DNA from: Akkermansiaceae bacterium | GTDB lineage: Bacteria; Verrucomicrobiota; Verrucomicrobiia; Verrucomicrobiales; Akkermansiaceae | NCBI GenBank assembly: GCA_029866215.1 | Contig: JARWZU010000003.1 | Span: forward strand, 40,724-104,723 | Direction: 5' to 3' | DNA: 64,000 nt | Shown here: piece after piece, positions 56,489-64,000 of the stretch | How positions within the stretch are numbered: the stretch's first letter is position 1 | Layout of the letters: every line of letters begins with the position of its first letter | The notes under the pieces: generated by a model | What the model was told of the DNA's origin: nothing | Database searches by the model: none | The model's input: the letters and a program-made list of their open reading frames with translations, nothing else | Made by a program: the position numbers and the translations under genes

Positions 56489-59400
56489 ATGATAAATAAA
56501 ACACATACAACGATAAGCCTTGTAGTCAATACGCTCAATGAAGAAATGTATTTGGACGATTGTCTGAAGTCATGCTCATGGGTAGATGAAATAATCGTGG
56601 TGGACATGCACAGTACCGACACCACCCGAGAGATTGCTCTAGCAGCAGGAGCAAAAGTGATTTTGACGGAGCCATGTGGGTACGTAGAACCTGCCCGTAA
56701 CTTCGCCCTGTCACAAGCAAATTGCGATTGGATTATTCTATTAGATGCTGATGAGCGAATCATTGGTAGCCGCGATAACATTATAGCGTTGATTGAGGCT
56801 GCCGGAGATGGTGTTGCCGCAATACAAATTAAACGAGTAAATCACCTTGGTCGTTGGACAATAATCGATTCCGGATGGGGAGATGATTACCAGGTAAGAA
56901 TACTTAAGAATAAACATGTCATATGGAGGGATAGAATCCATTCGCGGCCTGAACTATTGGGTACTTTATTTACAGCCACCTCAGCAGCAGGGGTATATAT
57001 TAATCACTTTAATTTTCCGGACTTGGCTGGTTTTTCAAAGAAATTAATTCATTATGCAAGTAAAGAACCTTCTTCTACTGAAAACGAATGGCCTGTAATC
57101 ATTGAGGAACTCAATAATGAGTTTCGTCTGCGCTATACACCCGAGGCAGATGGGTCACTAAGTTTTGTGCTCGCGCTTCAACTCGTTTTATATAAGCTAA
57201 TGGTTCATGCCTACAGTTGGGAGCGGACTGGTAAAATGCCGCTATCCCCCCCCGCTTCAGGATCTTTTGATAATTTATTTAGTGACCACGATGCAGAGGT
57301 TTCGAGGCTGATGCAGACTGTTGTGGATAGGGAGGAGCAGATCGCAAAGCTGACTCGCCACGTCTCAACCAAACATGATGAAGTCAGAATTCTGACCGAG
57401 ATTATACAGTCTGCCGAAGAGTGGCAAAGAAGATCGTTGTTCAAGAGAATGTTCCACAAGTGGAGACCACCTCATCTACCTAGTGGGAAGGTCCATCTTT
57501 TCAAACGCCTCGAAAGAAGCTTACGTAAAAGACGTAATAAATTGTTAGGTCGATCTACACCGTCATTCGCACAACCGGCAAAGACGAATGGGAATGCGCT
57601 GCGGATTGCCAACGAAATTCAGATTTTTTCATCAAACAAACCAAAGGTTTCGATCATCATTCCAATATATGGACAACTTGCTTATACTCTACACTGTTTG
57701 AAATCGATCGCTGAACATCCCCCGAAGGTCGAATATGAGGTGATCGTGGTGAATGATTGTTCACCTGACTCTTCCAAGTCGATTCTTGAGCATGTTAAAG
57801 GAATTCAGTTGATCAATAATGTAGAGAACCTCGGGTTCATTCGCTCGTCCAATGCTGGCGTCAAGGCTGCAAAGGGAGAATACCTCTACTTCCTCAATAA
57901 CGACACGCAAGTTACCCCGGGCTGGCTCGATGAATTATTACTTACATTCCAGCGGTTTCCCGGCACAGGTCTTGCGGGCTCTAAACTCGTCTATCCCGAC
58001 GGAACCCTCCAAGAAGCGGGTGGAATTATTTGGCAAGATGGAAGCGCTTGGAATTTCGGATGCAACCAAGACCCCAAGTTGCCACTTTACAATTATGCCC
58101 GAGAGGTGGATTACTGTTCCGGGGCTTCGATTATGGTTCCGAAGGAGTTGTTTAACGAGCTTGGTGGCTTCGATGAACACTATTTACCTGCCTACTGCGA
58201 AGACTCCGATCTCGCGCTCAAAATCAGGGACAGAGGGCTGCGCGTAATCTACCAACCTATGTCCGAGGTGATCCACTTTGAGGGTGTCAGCAACGGGACG
58301 GACACCTCGACCGGTGTCAAAGCCTACCAGGTTCAGAACATGAAAAAGGTCTACGAGCGATGGAAGGATCGCCTCGCATACCATCAGCCTAATGCCGTCA
58401 ATGTTGACAACGCAAAAGATCGGATGGCCGCTCGGCGGGTTCTCTTTCTAGACCAATGCACCCCCACGCCAGATAGGGATTCCGGCTCTGTTGATGCTTT
58501 TAATACAATGATATTAATGCGGGACATGGGATTCCAGGTTACTTTCATTCCCGTAAGTAATTTCCATCAAGATCGGAAGTACACCACGGCAATCCAAGCA
58601 CACGGGATAGAGGCCCTCTACAAGCCCTATGTGGCCAGTGTTGATCAGCACCTCTCGGAACACGGACAACGTTATGATCTGATTCTCGCTTGTCGTTACA
58701 ATACCCTAGAGCCGCACTACCCGTCGTTGCGCAAGTATTGCCCAAATGCCAAAATTATCTTTCACACGGTGGACCTTCACTTTCTACGAATGCAGCGGGA
58801 GGCAGACTTAAAAAATCAGCAGAAATTACATGATGCGGCAAAAGGGGTTGAGGCGATCGAACTCAAGTTGATCGACCAATGTGAGCTCACCACGGTGGTG
58901 AGCCTCGTAGAACAAGAGGTTCTCGCGCAGATGAACCGTAGCCGGAAGGTCAGAGTTATGCCCTATTCGCGCAATGTCCGCGGCACCCGATGTGGATTCA
59001 AGGATCGCAAAAACCTGATTTTTGTCGGCGGCTTCCAGCACCTCCCAAATATCGATGCGGTTGAGTATTTCGTGGCCGACATCATGCCGTTGCTTCGCGA
59101 AAAACTGCATGGGGTTGTCTTTAATGTCGTCGGCAGCAAGGTTCCGCAGGCGATCTCCGATCTTCAATGCGAGGATGTCGTCATCCATGGTTTCGTCGAG
59201 GACCTCGATTCCCTGCTCGACCAAATGCGTGTATCGATTGCGCCGTTGCGCTACGGGGCCGGCATTAAGGGCAAGATTGGCAGTGCCATGACCGTGGGAC
59301 TGCCCGTGGTTGCCACTACCATGGCTGCCGAAGGAATGGCCCTCACCCCGCGTGAAAACATTCTTGTCGCAGACAAGCCGGAAGCCATAGCCGAAGCCAT

Positions 59401-59587
59401 AGCCGAGCTTTACCAGAATGAAGGTCTCTGGAACCAGATCAGTACCAATGGCCTTGCCTTCGCGGAGAAGGCGTGGGGAGCAGCCGCTGCGTGGCGGGTA
59501 CTTCACGAGATACTTGGAGAATTAGAGTTAGTTATGCCGGAGTCAAATCATCTCTCAGCACTTTATAATGCTAATGAAAAAAATTAA
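56489..59587 (+). CDS. Multidomain glycosyltransferase (GT2 - GT2 - GT1/4)
   Basis: 1032 aa with three glycosyltransferase regions. First (1-240) is a WaaE-type GT2 with SLVVNTLNEEMYLDDCL, DEIIVVDMHSTDTTREIA and ILLDADERI. A charged coiled-coil-like stretch follows (about 260-350). Second GT2 (about 385-640): VSIIIPIYGQLAYTLHCLKSI, VIVVNDCSPDSSKSI, YLYFLNNDTQVTPGWL, and EDSDLALKIRDRGL. Third (about 650-1000) is GT-B type: IFVGGFQHLPNIDAVEYF and IAPLRYGAGIKGKIGSAMTVGLPVVAT. It likely builds a sugar repeat in the cytoplasm. Overlaps the following gene by 20 bp. The N-terminal third is AT-richer than the rest, hinting at a composite origin. Confidence 0.88.
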   Translation: MINKTHTTISLVVNTLNEEMYLDDCLKSCSWVDEIIVVDMHSTDTTREIALAAGAKVILTEPCGYVEPARNFALSQANCDWIILLDADERIIGSRDNIIALIEAAGDGVAAIQIKRVNHLGRWTIIDSGWGDDYQVRILKNKHVIWRDRIHSRPELLGTLFTATSAAGVYINHFNFPDLAGFSKKLIHYASKEPSSTENEWPVIIEELNNEFRLRYTPEADGSLSFVLALQLVLYKLMVHAYSWERTGKMPLSPPASGSFDNLFSDHDAEVSRLMQTVVDREEQIAKLTRHVSTKHDEVRILTEIIQSAEEWQRRSLFKRMFHKWRPPHLPSGKVHLFKRLERSLRKRRNKLLGRSTPSFAQPAKTNGNALRIANEIQIFSSNKPKVSIIIPIYGQLAYTLHCLKSIAEHPPKVEYEVIVVNDCSPDSSKSILEHVKGIQLINNVENLGFIRSSNAGVKAAKGEYLYFLNNDTQVTPGWLDELLLTFQRFPGTGLAGSKLVYPDGTLQEAGGIIWQDGSAWNFGCNQDPKLPLYNYAREVDYCSGASIMVPKELFNELGGFDEHYLPAYCEDSDLALKIRDRGLRVIYQPMSEVIHFEGVSNGTDTSTGVKAYQVQNMKKVYERWKDRLAYHQPNAVNVDNAKDRMAARRVLFLDQCTPTPDRDSGSVDAFNTMILMRDMGFQVTFIPVSNFHQDRKYTTAIQAHGIEALYKPYVASVDQHLSEHGQRYDLILACRYNTLEPHYPSLRKYCPNAKIIFHTVDLHFLRMQREADLKNQQKLHDAAKGVEAIELKLIDQCELTTVVSLVEQEVLAQMNRSRKVRVMPYSRNVRGTRCGFKDRKNLIFVGGFQHLPNIDAVEYFVADIMPLLREKLHGVVFNVVGSKVPQAISDLQCEDVVIHGFVEDLDSLLDQMRVSIAPLRYGAGIKGKIGSAMTVGLPVVATTMAAEGMALTPRENILVADKPEAIAEAIAELYQNEGLWNQISTNGLAFAEKAWGAAAAWRVLHEILGELELVMPESNHLSALYNANEKN

Positions 59588-60980
59588 AAAAAATGATTTG
59601 AAAACCAAATATTCATTAATCGACATCACTTTCGCTTTTCTATTGATATGTTTTACATACGTAACTTTATGCTATGTACTAGCTACTGCCTCCATTACGC
59701 CATGGCAAGATTGGGTTCGTATGAGGTGGGTTGTTGATTCATCTATGAATTGGCCTTTCTCATTTGGGGACTTCTGGAAGGTTGAGAATGGAGTATTTAA
59801 ATCTCCATTCATGTTTATGGTTACGTGCTTTAATATAATGTTCTTTCACTGGGATCATAGGTTAGAGTGCTGTTTTTATATTTTCTTTAAATCTGCAACA
59901 GCCATCTGTCTCTATTCTTGGTCGCGGAGTCATCTTGATGAGCGACGTATGGAAAGCTGGCTTTTCCCTGTAGTCCTATTATGTCTGGTTTTTAATTTAT
60001 CCCAATTTGATAATTATTTACTCTCCGCAGGTGCTTATTCATTTGCAGTTTGCTCACTTGTAGTGATTTTATATTCACAAATGTGCTCAGCACTATTGAC
60101 GAATAGTCGGTACAAATTGCTGTTGTTTTGTTTTTGGCTTACCTTAAACACAATGATTGTGTCTAGCTCCTATACTATATCTGCGTTGCTCGCTATACCC
60201 CCTACGGTTACTTATATCATAATATCGTCGAGAAAGGTGATTCATCTTCATCAGATTCGATCAGTCGGATTTATTATTGCAGTTTTTTCAATTATTTTCC
60301 TCGTAATATACCTTAAAATACCATCACTTAGTCCTAATGTGCAATCATTTCAGGATATTGATTGGGTTAAATTGCTAGGTTTTGCTGCGGCATTAATTTC
60401 TGGGGGGATCTTTCACGGCGAACGAGTATCTGTGACGACAGCAATTTTGTCAGGATTATTGTTGACTTTGTTATACATTATCACGTTAGTGCATGGTGCC
60501 GCTAAAGGTATAATAAGTTTTTATAAGGCATTGCCTGTAAGTTTAATCTTGTTTGCAATTATGAACGCTGGAATTATTGCAATTGGAAGGTGGGATTTTG
60601 GTCTGCAAACTGCCCTATCAGGTAGGTATACTACGTTTCAAGTGCTTGGAATAATGGGGCCGTGATGTATTGGTCAGTGTCCGCGCATGATTGCGCTCAT
60701 GGCAGTAGTAGAAACATCAAGAAACCAAAAGTATTTCTCGTAAGTTTTTTGCCACAGTCTTCATAAGCTTAATAATAATATCGACATGTGTGGAATTGTC
60801 GATTAGACCATATCGGAAAACTTATTTTGATGGCTTAGACAACGCAGTGCTACAAAAAGGGAGAATGAGTGAGGAGCAAAAAAATTATTTAATGCTGATG
60901 ATGTGTCCAGTGTGAATAAATTTGTTGAAATTCTACATAATCATAATCTTGGGCCGAGCGTCTTTCCGCGAGGAAAATAA
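59568..60980 (+). pseudogene. Frameshifted polytopic membrane protein gene
   Basis: The open part (59568-60665, 365 aa) has about eight hydrophobic segments (FAFLLICFTYVTLCYVL, LFPVVLLCLVFNLS and others). It stops at IMGP. Coding continues in other frames: VMYWSVSAHDCAHGSSRN, FFATVFISLIIIISTC then VELSIRPYRKTYFDGLDN, and [21 protein letters not shown] ending at 60980, 7 bp before the next ATG. Frame changes occur at homopolymers (GGGG, TTTTTT, AAAAAAA), so either true decay or assembly indels. The region is strikingly AT-rich compared with neighbours. I do not recognise the family; an O-antigen-related membrane protein is a guess from position. Confidence 0.7.
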
Positions 60981-60987
60981 ATTTTTT

Positions 60988-61470
60988 ATGTACATACACC
61001 CATCAGCAATTGTTGAGTCTGATTATATCGGTTCTGGCACACGTGTATGGGCTTTCGCTCACATTCTATCAGGTGCGCGCATTGGGGCCGATTGCAATAT
61101 CTGCGACGGCGTTTTTATTGAAAATGATGTTATTGTTGGAGATCGAGTGACGGTAAAGTGCGGAGTGCAACTATGGGATGGCGTCCGCATTGAAGATGAC
61201 GTTTTCATCGGACCCAACGCAACCTTTACCAACGATCTGTATCCTCGCAGTCGCGATCACAGCAAGCCGATCTTAGAATCACGAGTCTGCACCGGAGCCT
61301 CGATTGGTGCGAATTCGACAATTCTTCCAGGGCTGACCATTGGGCGAAAGGCCATGGTGGGTGCGGGTGCTGTTGTCACGAAGTCGGTGCCGCCGTTTGT
61401 AGTGGTGATGGGAAACCCAGGTAGGATCGTGGGTTACGTGGAAAACACCGCACGCGTGGCCAAATCGTAA
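60988..61470 (+). CDS. Acyltransferase of the left-handed beta-helix type, C-terminus cut by IS66
   Basis: About 160 aa from the ATG at 60988 ([15 protein letters not shown]). Hexapeptide-repeat helix: [81 protein letters not shown], matching WlbB/FdtC-like sugar N-acyltransferases. It then continues through a final basic loop ([18 protein letters not shown]). The last codon TCG and stop TAA straddle the left end of the IS66 element, which begins at 61467, so the native C-terminus is lost or altered. The catalytic helix remains, so activity is possible. Confidence 0.88.
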   Translation: MYIHPSAIVESDYIGSGTRVWAFAHILSGARIGADCNICDGVFIENDVIVGDRVTVKCGVQLWDGVRIEDDVFIGPNATFTNDLYPRSRDHSKPILESRVCTGASIGANSTILPGLTIGRKAMVGAGAVVTKSVPPFVVVMGNPGRIVGYVENTARVAKS

Positions 61471-61512
61471 GCGTGGTCTGTAGCACCGCCTGAAGATGTT
61501 GGCCGATAGTAT

Positions 61513-61553
61513 TTCATAAGTGTCATAGTTTGCAGACCTATGACACTTATGAA
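61513..61553. repeat. Subterminal hairpin, left end of IS66
   Basis: TTCATAAGTGTCATAG and its exact complement CTATGACACTTATGAA are separated by the 9-nt loop TTTGCAGAC. The tnpA ORF starts inside the right arm, so the structure may shield its start codon or bind transposase. Confidence 0.9.
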
Positions 61554-61929
61554 TGAATCTCTCTTGAAGACTGATCGGATTGGCCGCCTGCGCTATACTC
61601 CGGAGCAGAAAAAGACCATGGTGGACGCCTACCGCGCTAGCGGTTTGAGCGCACCTCGCTTCGCGGCACATCATGGCGTGAGCTATCAAACTTTGATTTC
61701 GTGGATCAAGAAGGACAATCAATCCTCCGTATCCACAACATCAAATGCCTCTCTTTCCCCGTTCTTCTCTCTGGTCCCGGCGGTGATCGAGGACAGCGGA
61801 ACGCTTGCGGCGCACGAAGCCATGGAAATAGCCCTGCCGGGTGGAGTGAGGCTTCGCATTGCATCCGCCAGCCACATTGCCCTTGCCGTCGCCCTGATTC
61901 GCCAACTCGAAGCTGCCAAGCCATGCTGA
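61540..61929 (+). CDS. tnpA: IS66 accessory transposition protein TnpA
   Basis: 129 aa; start could be 61540 or the in-frame ATG at 61549. N-terminal helix-turn-helix: YTPEQKKTMVDAYRASGLSAPRFAAHHGVSYQTLISWIKK, followed by a serine-rich linker and a C-terminal segment EIALPGGVRLRIASASHIALAVALIRQLEA typical of IS66 OrfA. It binds DNA during transposition. Overlaps tnpB by 7 bp (ATGCTGA). Confidence 0.92.
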   Translation: MTLMNESLLKTDRIGRLRYTPEQKKTMVDAYRASGLSAPRFAAHHGVSYQTLISWIKKDNQSSVSTTSNASLSPFFSLVPAVIEDSGTLAAHEAMEIALPGGVRLRIASASHIALAVALIRQLEAAKPC

Positions 61930-62276
61930 GCTTCTCCGGCAGTTTGAAAGTATTCGTGGCGGTGGAGCCCTGTGACATGCGCCGGAGCTTCAACGGCCTG
62001 CATAACGCGGTTAGCACAATGTTGATGGAAGATCCGAAAAGCGGCTCCATTTATGCCTTTACCAACAAGCGTCGCAGCCTACTCAAGATCCTCTACTGGG
62101 ATGGCAGCGGCCTCTGGGTCCTTGCGAAAAGACTTGAGCGAGGAACCTTCTCCTGGCCCAAGGCCTCCGACGTAAAGGACGGTAAACTTCGCCTCAATTC
62201 TACCGCGCTCGCGCTTCTGCTTGACGGTATCGACATGCGTGATGGTTGCCAGCGGCCATGGTATGAAATTCGATGA
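61923..62276 (+). CDS. tnpB: IS66 accessory transposition protein TnpB
   Basis: About 117 aa from the ATG at 61923, which overlaps the tnpA stop (ATGCTGA). IS66 OrfB signature: VFVAVEPCDMRRSFNGLHNAVSTML, IYAFTNKRRSLLKILYWDGSGLWVLAKRLERGTFSWP and a C-terminal LLLDGIDMRDG. Needed for IS66 transposition; its exact step is not known. The ORF-track start at 61701 is an extension in the wrong part of tnpA. Confidence 0.94.
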   Translation: MLSFSGSLKVFVAVEPCDMRRSFNGLHNAVSTMLMEDPKSGSIYAFTNKRRSLLKILYWDGSGLWVLAKRLERGTFSWPKASDVKDGKLRLNSTALALLLDGIDMRDGCQRPWYEIR

Positions 62277-62333
62277 TTTATGTTAGTCTATCACGATCAA
62301 ATGGCATGTATTTTGCTACTATGTATTTAGTAA

Positions 62334-63911
62334 ATGGACGAAGACGAAAAACAAAAGTTGCTAGAAAAAATCGCCCAACGCGACGAGGTTATCGCCCGCC
62401 AAGCCGCCGAGATCGTTGTGTTGAAGCAGACCATCGATGCTCTTTGCAGGCGAATCTTCGGCACCTCCAGCGAGAAGCTCGACCCCGCCCAACTTGAACT
62501 CATGCTCGGAGGCGACCTCGCAAAAAAAGCCCCCTCCGCCGTTCCCGCAGACCCAGGACCGGCGGCTGAGATCCCCACCCACAAGAAGCCTGCCAAAAGG
62601 ACCCGCGCCCCACGCATCCCCGAACACCTGCCCATCGTCCGCGAAGAACTCGACCCGCCCGAAGTCCGGCTCAATCCCGGAGCCTTCCGCCGCATCGGCG
62701 AGGAAGTGCGCGAACAGCTCGCCTTCAAACCCGCCGAGTTCTTCCGCATCCAACTCGTGCGCGGAAAATACGTCCGCAAAAACGATCCCACGGCCAAGCC
62801 CTCCATCAGCCCGCTGCCACCCTCCCTGCAAGACCGCTGCATCGCCACGCCCGGCCTCATCGCCGAAGTGATCGACAACCGCTTCATCTGCCATCTGCCC
62901 TACTACCGGCAGTCGGAAATGTTCGCCCGCATGGGAGTCCACCTCCACCGCAAAACCCTCTGCGACTGGACGCTTCTCGCCGCCGACTGGCTCTCGATCA
63001 TTTACCGCGAAATCCAATACGACCATTGGAGAGCACTTTACCGACAGATTGACGAAACCCCCATCGACTACCTCCAACCCGGCAGCGGCAAAGCGCAAAC
63101 CGGCTACCTCTGGACGTCTAACATCCCCGGCGGAACCGTCTTCTATCACTGGCACGACGGCCGCGACGCCAAAGGCATGACCGGACTCTTTAAGAAAATC
63201 GAGACCACCGATCCAGAGGACCTGGCCGATCCTGAGAACCTCCCGCTCCTGCGCATCATCCAATGTGATGGCTACGCCGTCTATCCATCCTGGGCCAAGG
63301 ATAAAGCATGGATCAAACTCATGGGCTGCCACTCCCACGTTAGACGGAAATTTTTCGAAGCTACCGAACAATCGCCGCGGCTTGTCGGCTGGATCCTGCG
63401 CCAGCTCGCCCACCTCTATCACATCGAAAAGCGCCTGCGCGAAATCAAGGCCGGCCCCGCCCTGCGCGAAGCCGTCCGTGCTGCCGAAAGCCGCATGATC
63501 CACCGGCGTCTCAAGAAAGCCATCGACAAACTCGCCCTCCGCCGTTCCATCCTGCCCAAAAGCAAACTCGGCAAAGCCATCAGCTACGCAATCAACCAAT
63601 GGCCCAACCTCGAAACCTATCTCGGCGACGGCCGGGTGGAAATCTGCAACAACTTGGTCGAAAACGCGATTCGCCCGACCAAGCTTGGTGCGAAAAACTG
63701 GCTGTTCATCGGCAATGAAGCGTCCGGCCAGAAGTGCGCCATCCTCTACACCATCGTGGAAAACTGCCGCCGCTTGGGAATCCATCCGAAAGAATACCTC
63801 ACCGACGTTCTCACCCGTCTGCCCGGCATGCTGGCCAAAGACGCCATCACGCTGACCCCAGCCAACTGGCTCAAAGCCCGCAGTGGGAAAAGCGTTCGTA
63901 AGGTAGCCTGA
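62334..63911 (+). CDS. tnpC: IS66 transposase TnpC
   Basis: 525 aa. N-terminal leucine-zipper-like helix (EKIAQRDEVIARQAAEIVVLKQTIDALCRRIFGTSSEK), a zinc-binding-like IS66 part with a PPEVRLNPGAFRRIGEEV stretch, and the catalytic domain with the first aspartate in YRQIDETPIDYL, IIQCDGYAVYPSW and GCHSHVRRKFFEA; the C-terminal NNLVENAIRPTKLGAKNWLFIGNEASGQ holds the final acidic residue. DDE-type transposase, complete, spaced 57 bp after tnpB. Strong opposite-strand ORF 62361-63977 is a shadow. Confidence 0.96.
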   Translation: MDEDEKQKLLEKIAQRDEVIARQAAEIVVLKQTIDALCRRIFGTSSEKLDPAQLELMLGGDLAKKAPSAVPADPGPAAEIPTHKKPAKRTRAPRIPEHLPIVREELDPPEVRLNPGAFRRIGEEVREQLAFKPAEFFRIQLVRGKYVRKNDPTAKPSISPLPPSLQDRCIATPGLIAEVIDNRFICHLPYYRQSEMFARMGVHLHRKTLCDWTLLAADWLSIIYREIQYDHWRALYRQIDETPIDYLQPGSGKAQTGYLWTSNIPGGTVFYHWHDGRDAKGMTGLFKKIETTDPEDLADPENLPLLRIIQCDGYAVYPSWAKDKAWIKLMGCHSHVRRKFFEATEQSPRLVGWILRQLAHLYHIEKRLREIKAGPALREAVRAAESRMIHRRLKKAIDKLALRRSILPKSKLGKAISYAINQWPNLETYLGDGRVEICNNLVENAIRPTKLGAKNWLFIGNEASGQKCAILYTIVENCRRLGIHPKEYLTDVLTRLPGMLAKDAITLTPANWLKARSGKSVRKVA

Positions 63912-63912
63912 C

Positions 63913-63953
63913 TTCATAAGTGTCATCGATCTGCAAACGATGACACCTATGAT
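63913..63953. repeat. Subterminal hairpin, right end of IS66
   Basis: TTCATAAGTGTCATCG, loop ATCTGCAAA, then CGATGACACCTATGAT; 14 of 16 pairs match. The loop is the reverse complement of the left loop apart from one base, so this is an inverted copy of the left hairpin, starting just after the tnpC stop. Confidence 0.88.
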
Positions 63954-64000
63954 ACCGCCGTAGCAAAGTTCTATCAAAGGCGCTTGGGACTACGCTTACG

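Larger units (their letters stand above)
61467..63999 (+). mobile_element. IS66-family insertion sequence, essentially complete
   Basis: About 2.53 kb with three transposition genes (tnpA, tnpB, tnpC). The left end reads GTAAGCGTGGTCTGTAGC; the reverse complement of the right end (63982-63999) reads GTAAGCGTAGTCCCAAGC, giving terminal inverted repeats beginning GTAAGCGT and agreeing at most of the first 12 positions. Larger hairpins sit just inside each end. The 8 bases before the left end are GCCAAATC; only the first base after the right end (G, 64000) is visible and it agrees with an 8-bp target duplication. It is inserted in the acyltransferase gene. The genes look intact, so it may be active. 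Confidence 0.92.

Noticed and set aside
62361-63977. 538-aa minus-strand ORF opposite tnpC
   Set aside because: Antisense to a clear IS66 transposase and without recognisable domains.

Overview
The window looks like a chromosomal segment of a Verrucomicrobia-type bacterium. This rests on gene content rather than a marker gene. It has a Gram-negative envelope (LptE-like and BamD-like lipoproteins, a TonB-dependent receptor, LPS sugar genes), a short PEP-CTERM-like tail on one secreted protein, a large secreted nuclease/phosphatase with calcium-binding repeats, a gatCA pair, and generally weak Shine-Dalgarno signals. I saw no rRNA, tRNA or CRISPR array.

Layout. 1-0.36 kb: a 21-bp tandem repeat. 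0.67-8.58 kb: a minus-strand type I restriction-modification operon hsdM-hsdS-AlbA_2 regulator-hsdR. 9.1-14.6 kb: TonB receptor, MFS transporter, glycosyltransferase 9 and a PEP-CTERM-like protein. 14.8-17.0 kb: HD phosphohydrolase and ybeY. 17.0-25.6 kb: a minus-strand signalling cluster (CheB/CheR/PAS hybrid, PAS histidine kinase, two response-regulator/PP2C proteins, one lone receiver). 25.7-27.9 kb: lipid kinase, SanA-like protein and a glycine-rich RRM protein. 28-31.6 kb: oligopeptide ABC transporter oppABC. 32.1-37.9 kb: an SDR and the pyruvate dehydrogenase genes E1-alpha, E1-beta and E2. 38-40.3 kb: cytidine deaminase and mnmG with two parS-like sites. 40.3-44.1 kb: ThuA-like protein and secreted EEP-family enzyme. 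44.1-44.8 kb: non-coding repeats. 44.9-49.1 kb: lptE-like, bamD-like, proC, gatC, gatA. 49.2-61.5 kb: a surface-polysaccharide locus. 61.47-64.0 kb: an essentially complete IS66-family element.

How genes work together. HsdM, HsdS and HsdR form one restriction-modification enzyme. The signalling operon reads as sensor input (CheB/R-PAS), a kinase, and response regulators whose output is PP2C-type serine phosphatase activity. RfbA, RfbB and a protein resembling the plant epimerase/reductase UER1 could together make dTDP-L-rhamnose although no rfbC or rfbD is visible. An MsbA-like exporter and a triple-domain glycosyltransferase would use such sugars in LPS or capsule.

Most noteworthy: (i) a roughly 130-bp intergenic element in two diverged copies (8.9-9.04 kb minus, 44.12-44.25 kb plus) with hairpins largely preserved despite substitutions; (ii) two parS-like sites at a switch in predominant gene direction; (iii) the UER1-like enzyme; (iv) a palindromic repeat family inserted in rfbB and flanking a four-helix-bundle gene; (v) an IS66 insertion that supplies the stop codon of an acyltransferase gene. 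The 60-kb membrane-protein gene is frameshifted. All calls are from reading the sequence; no database search was run.
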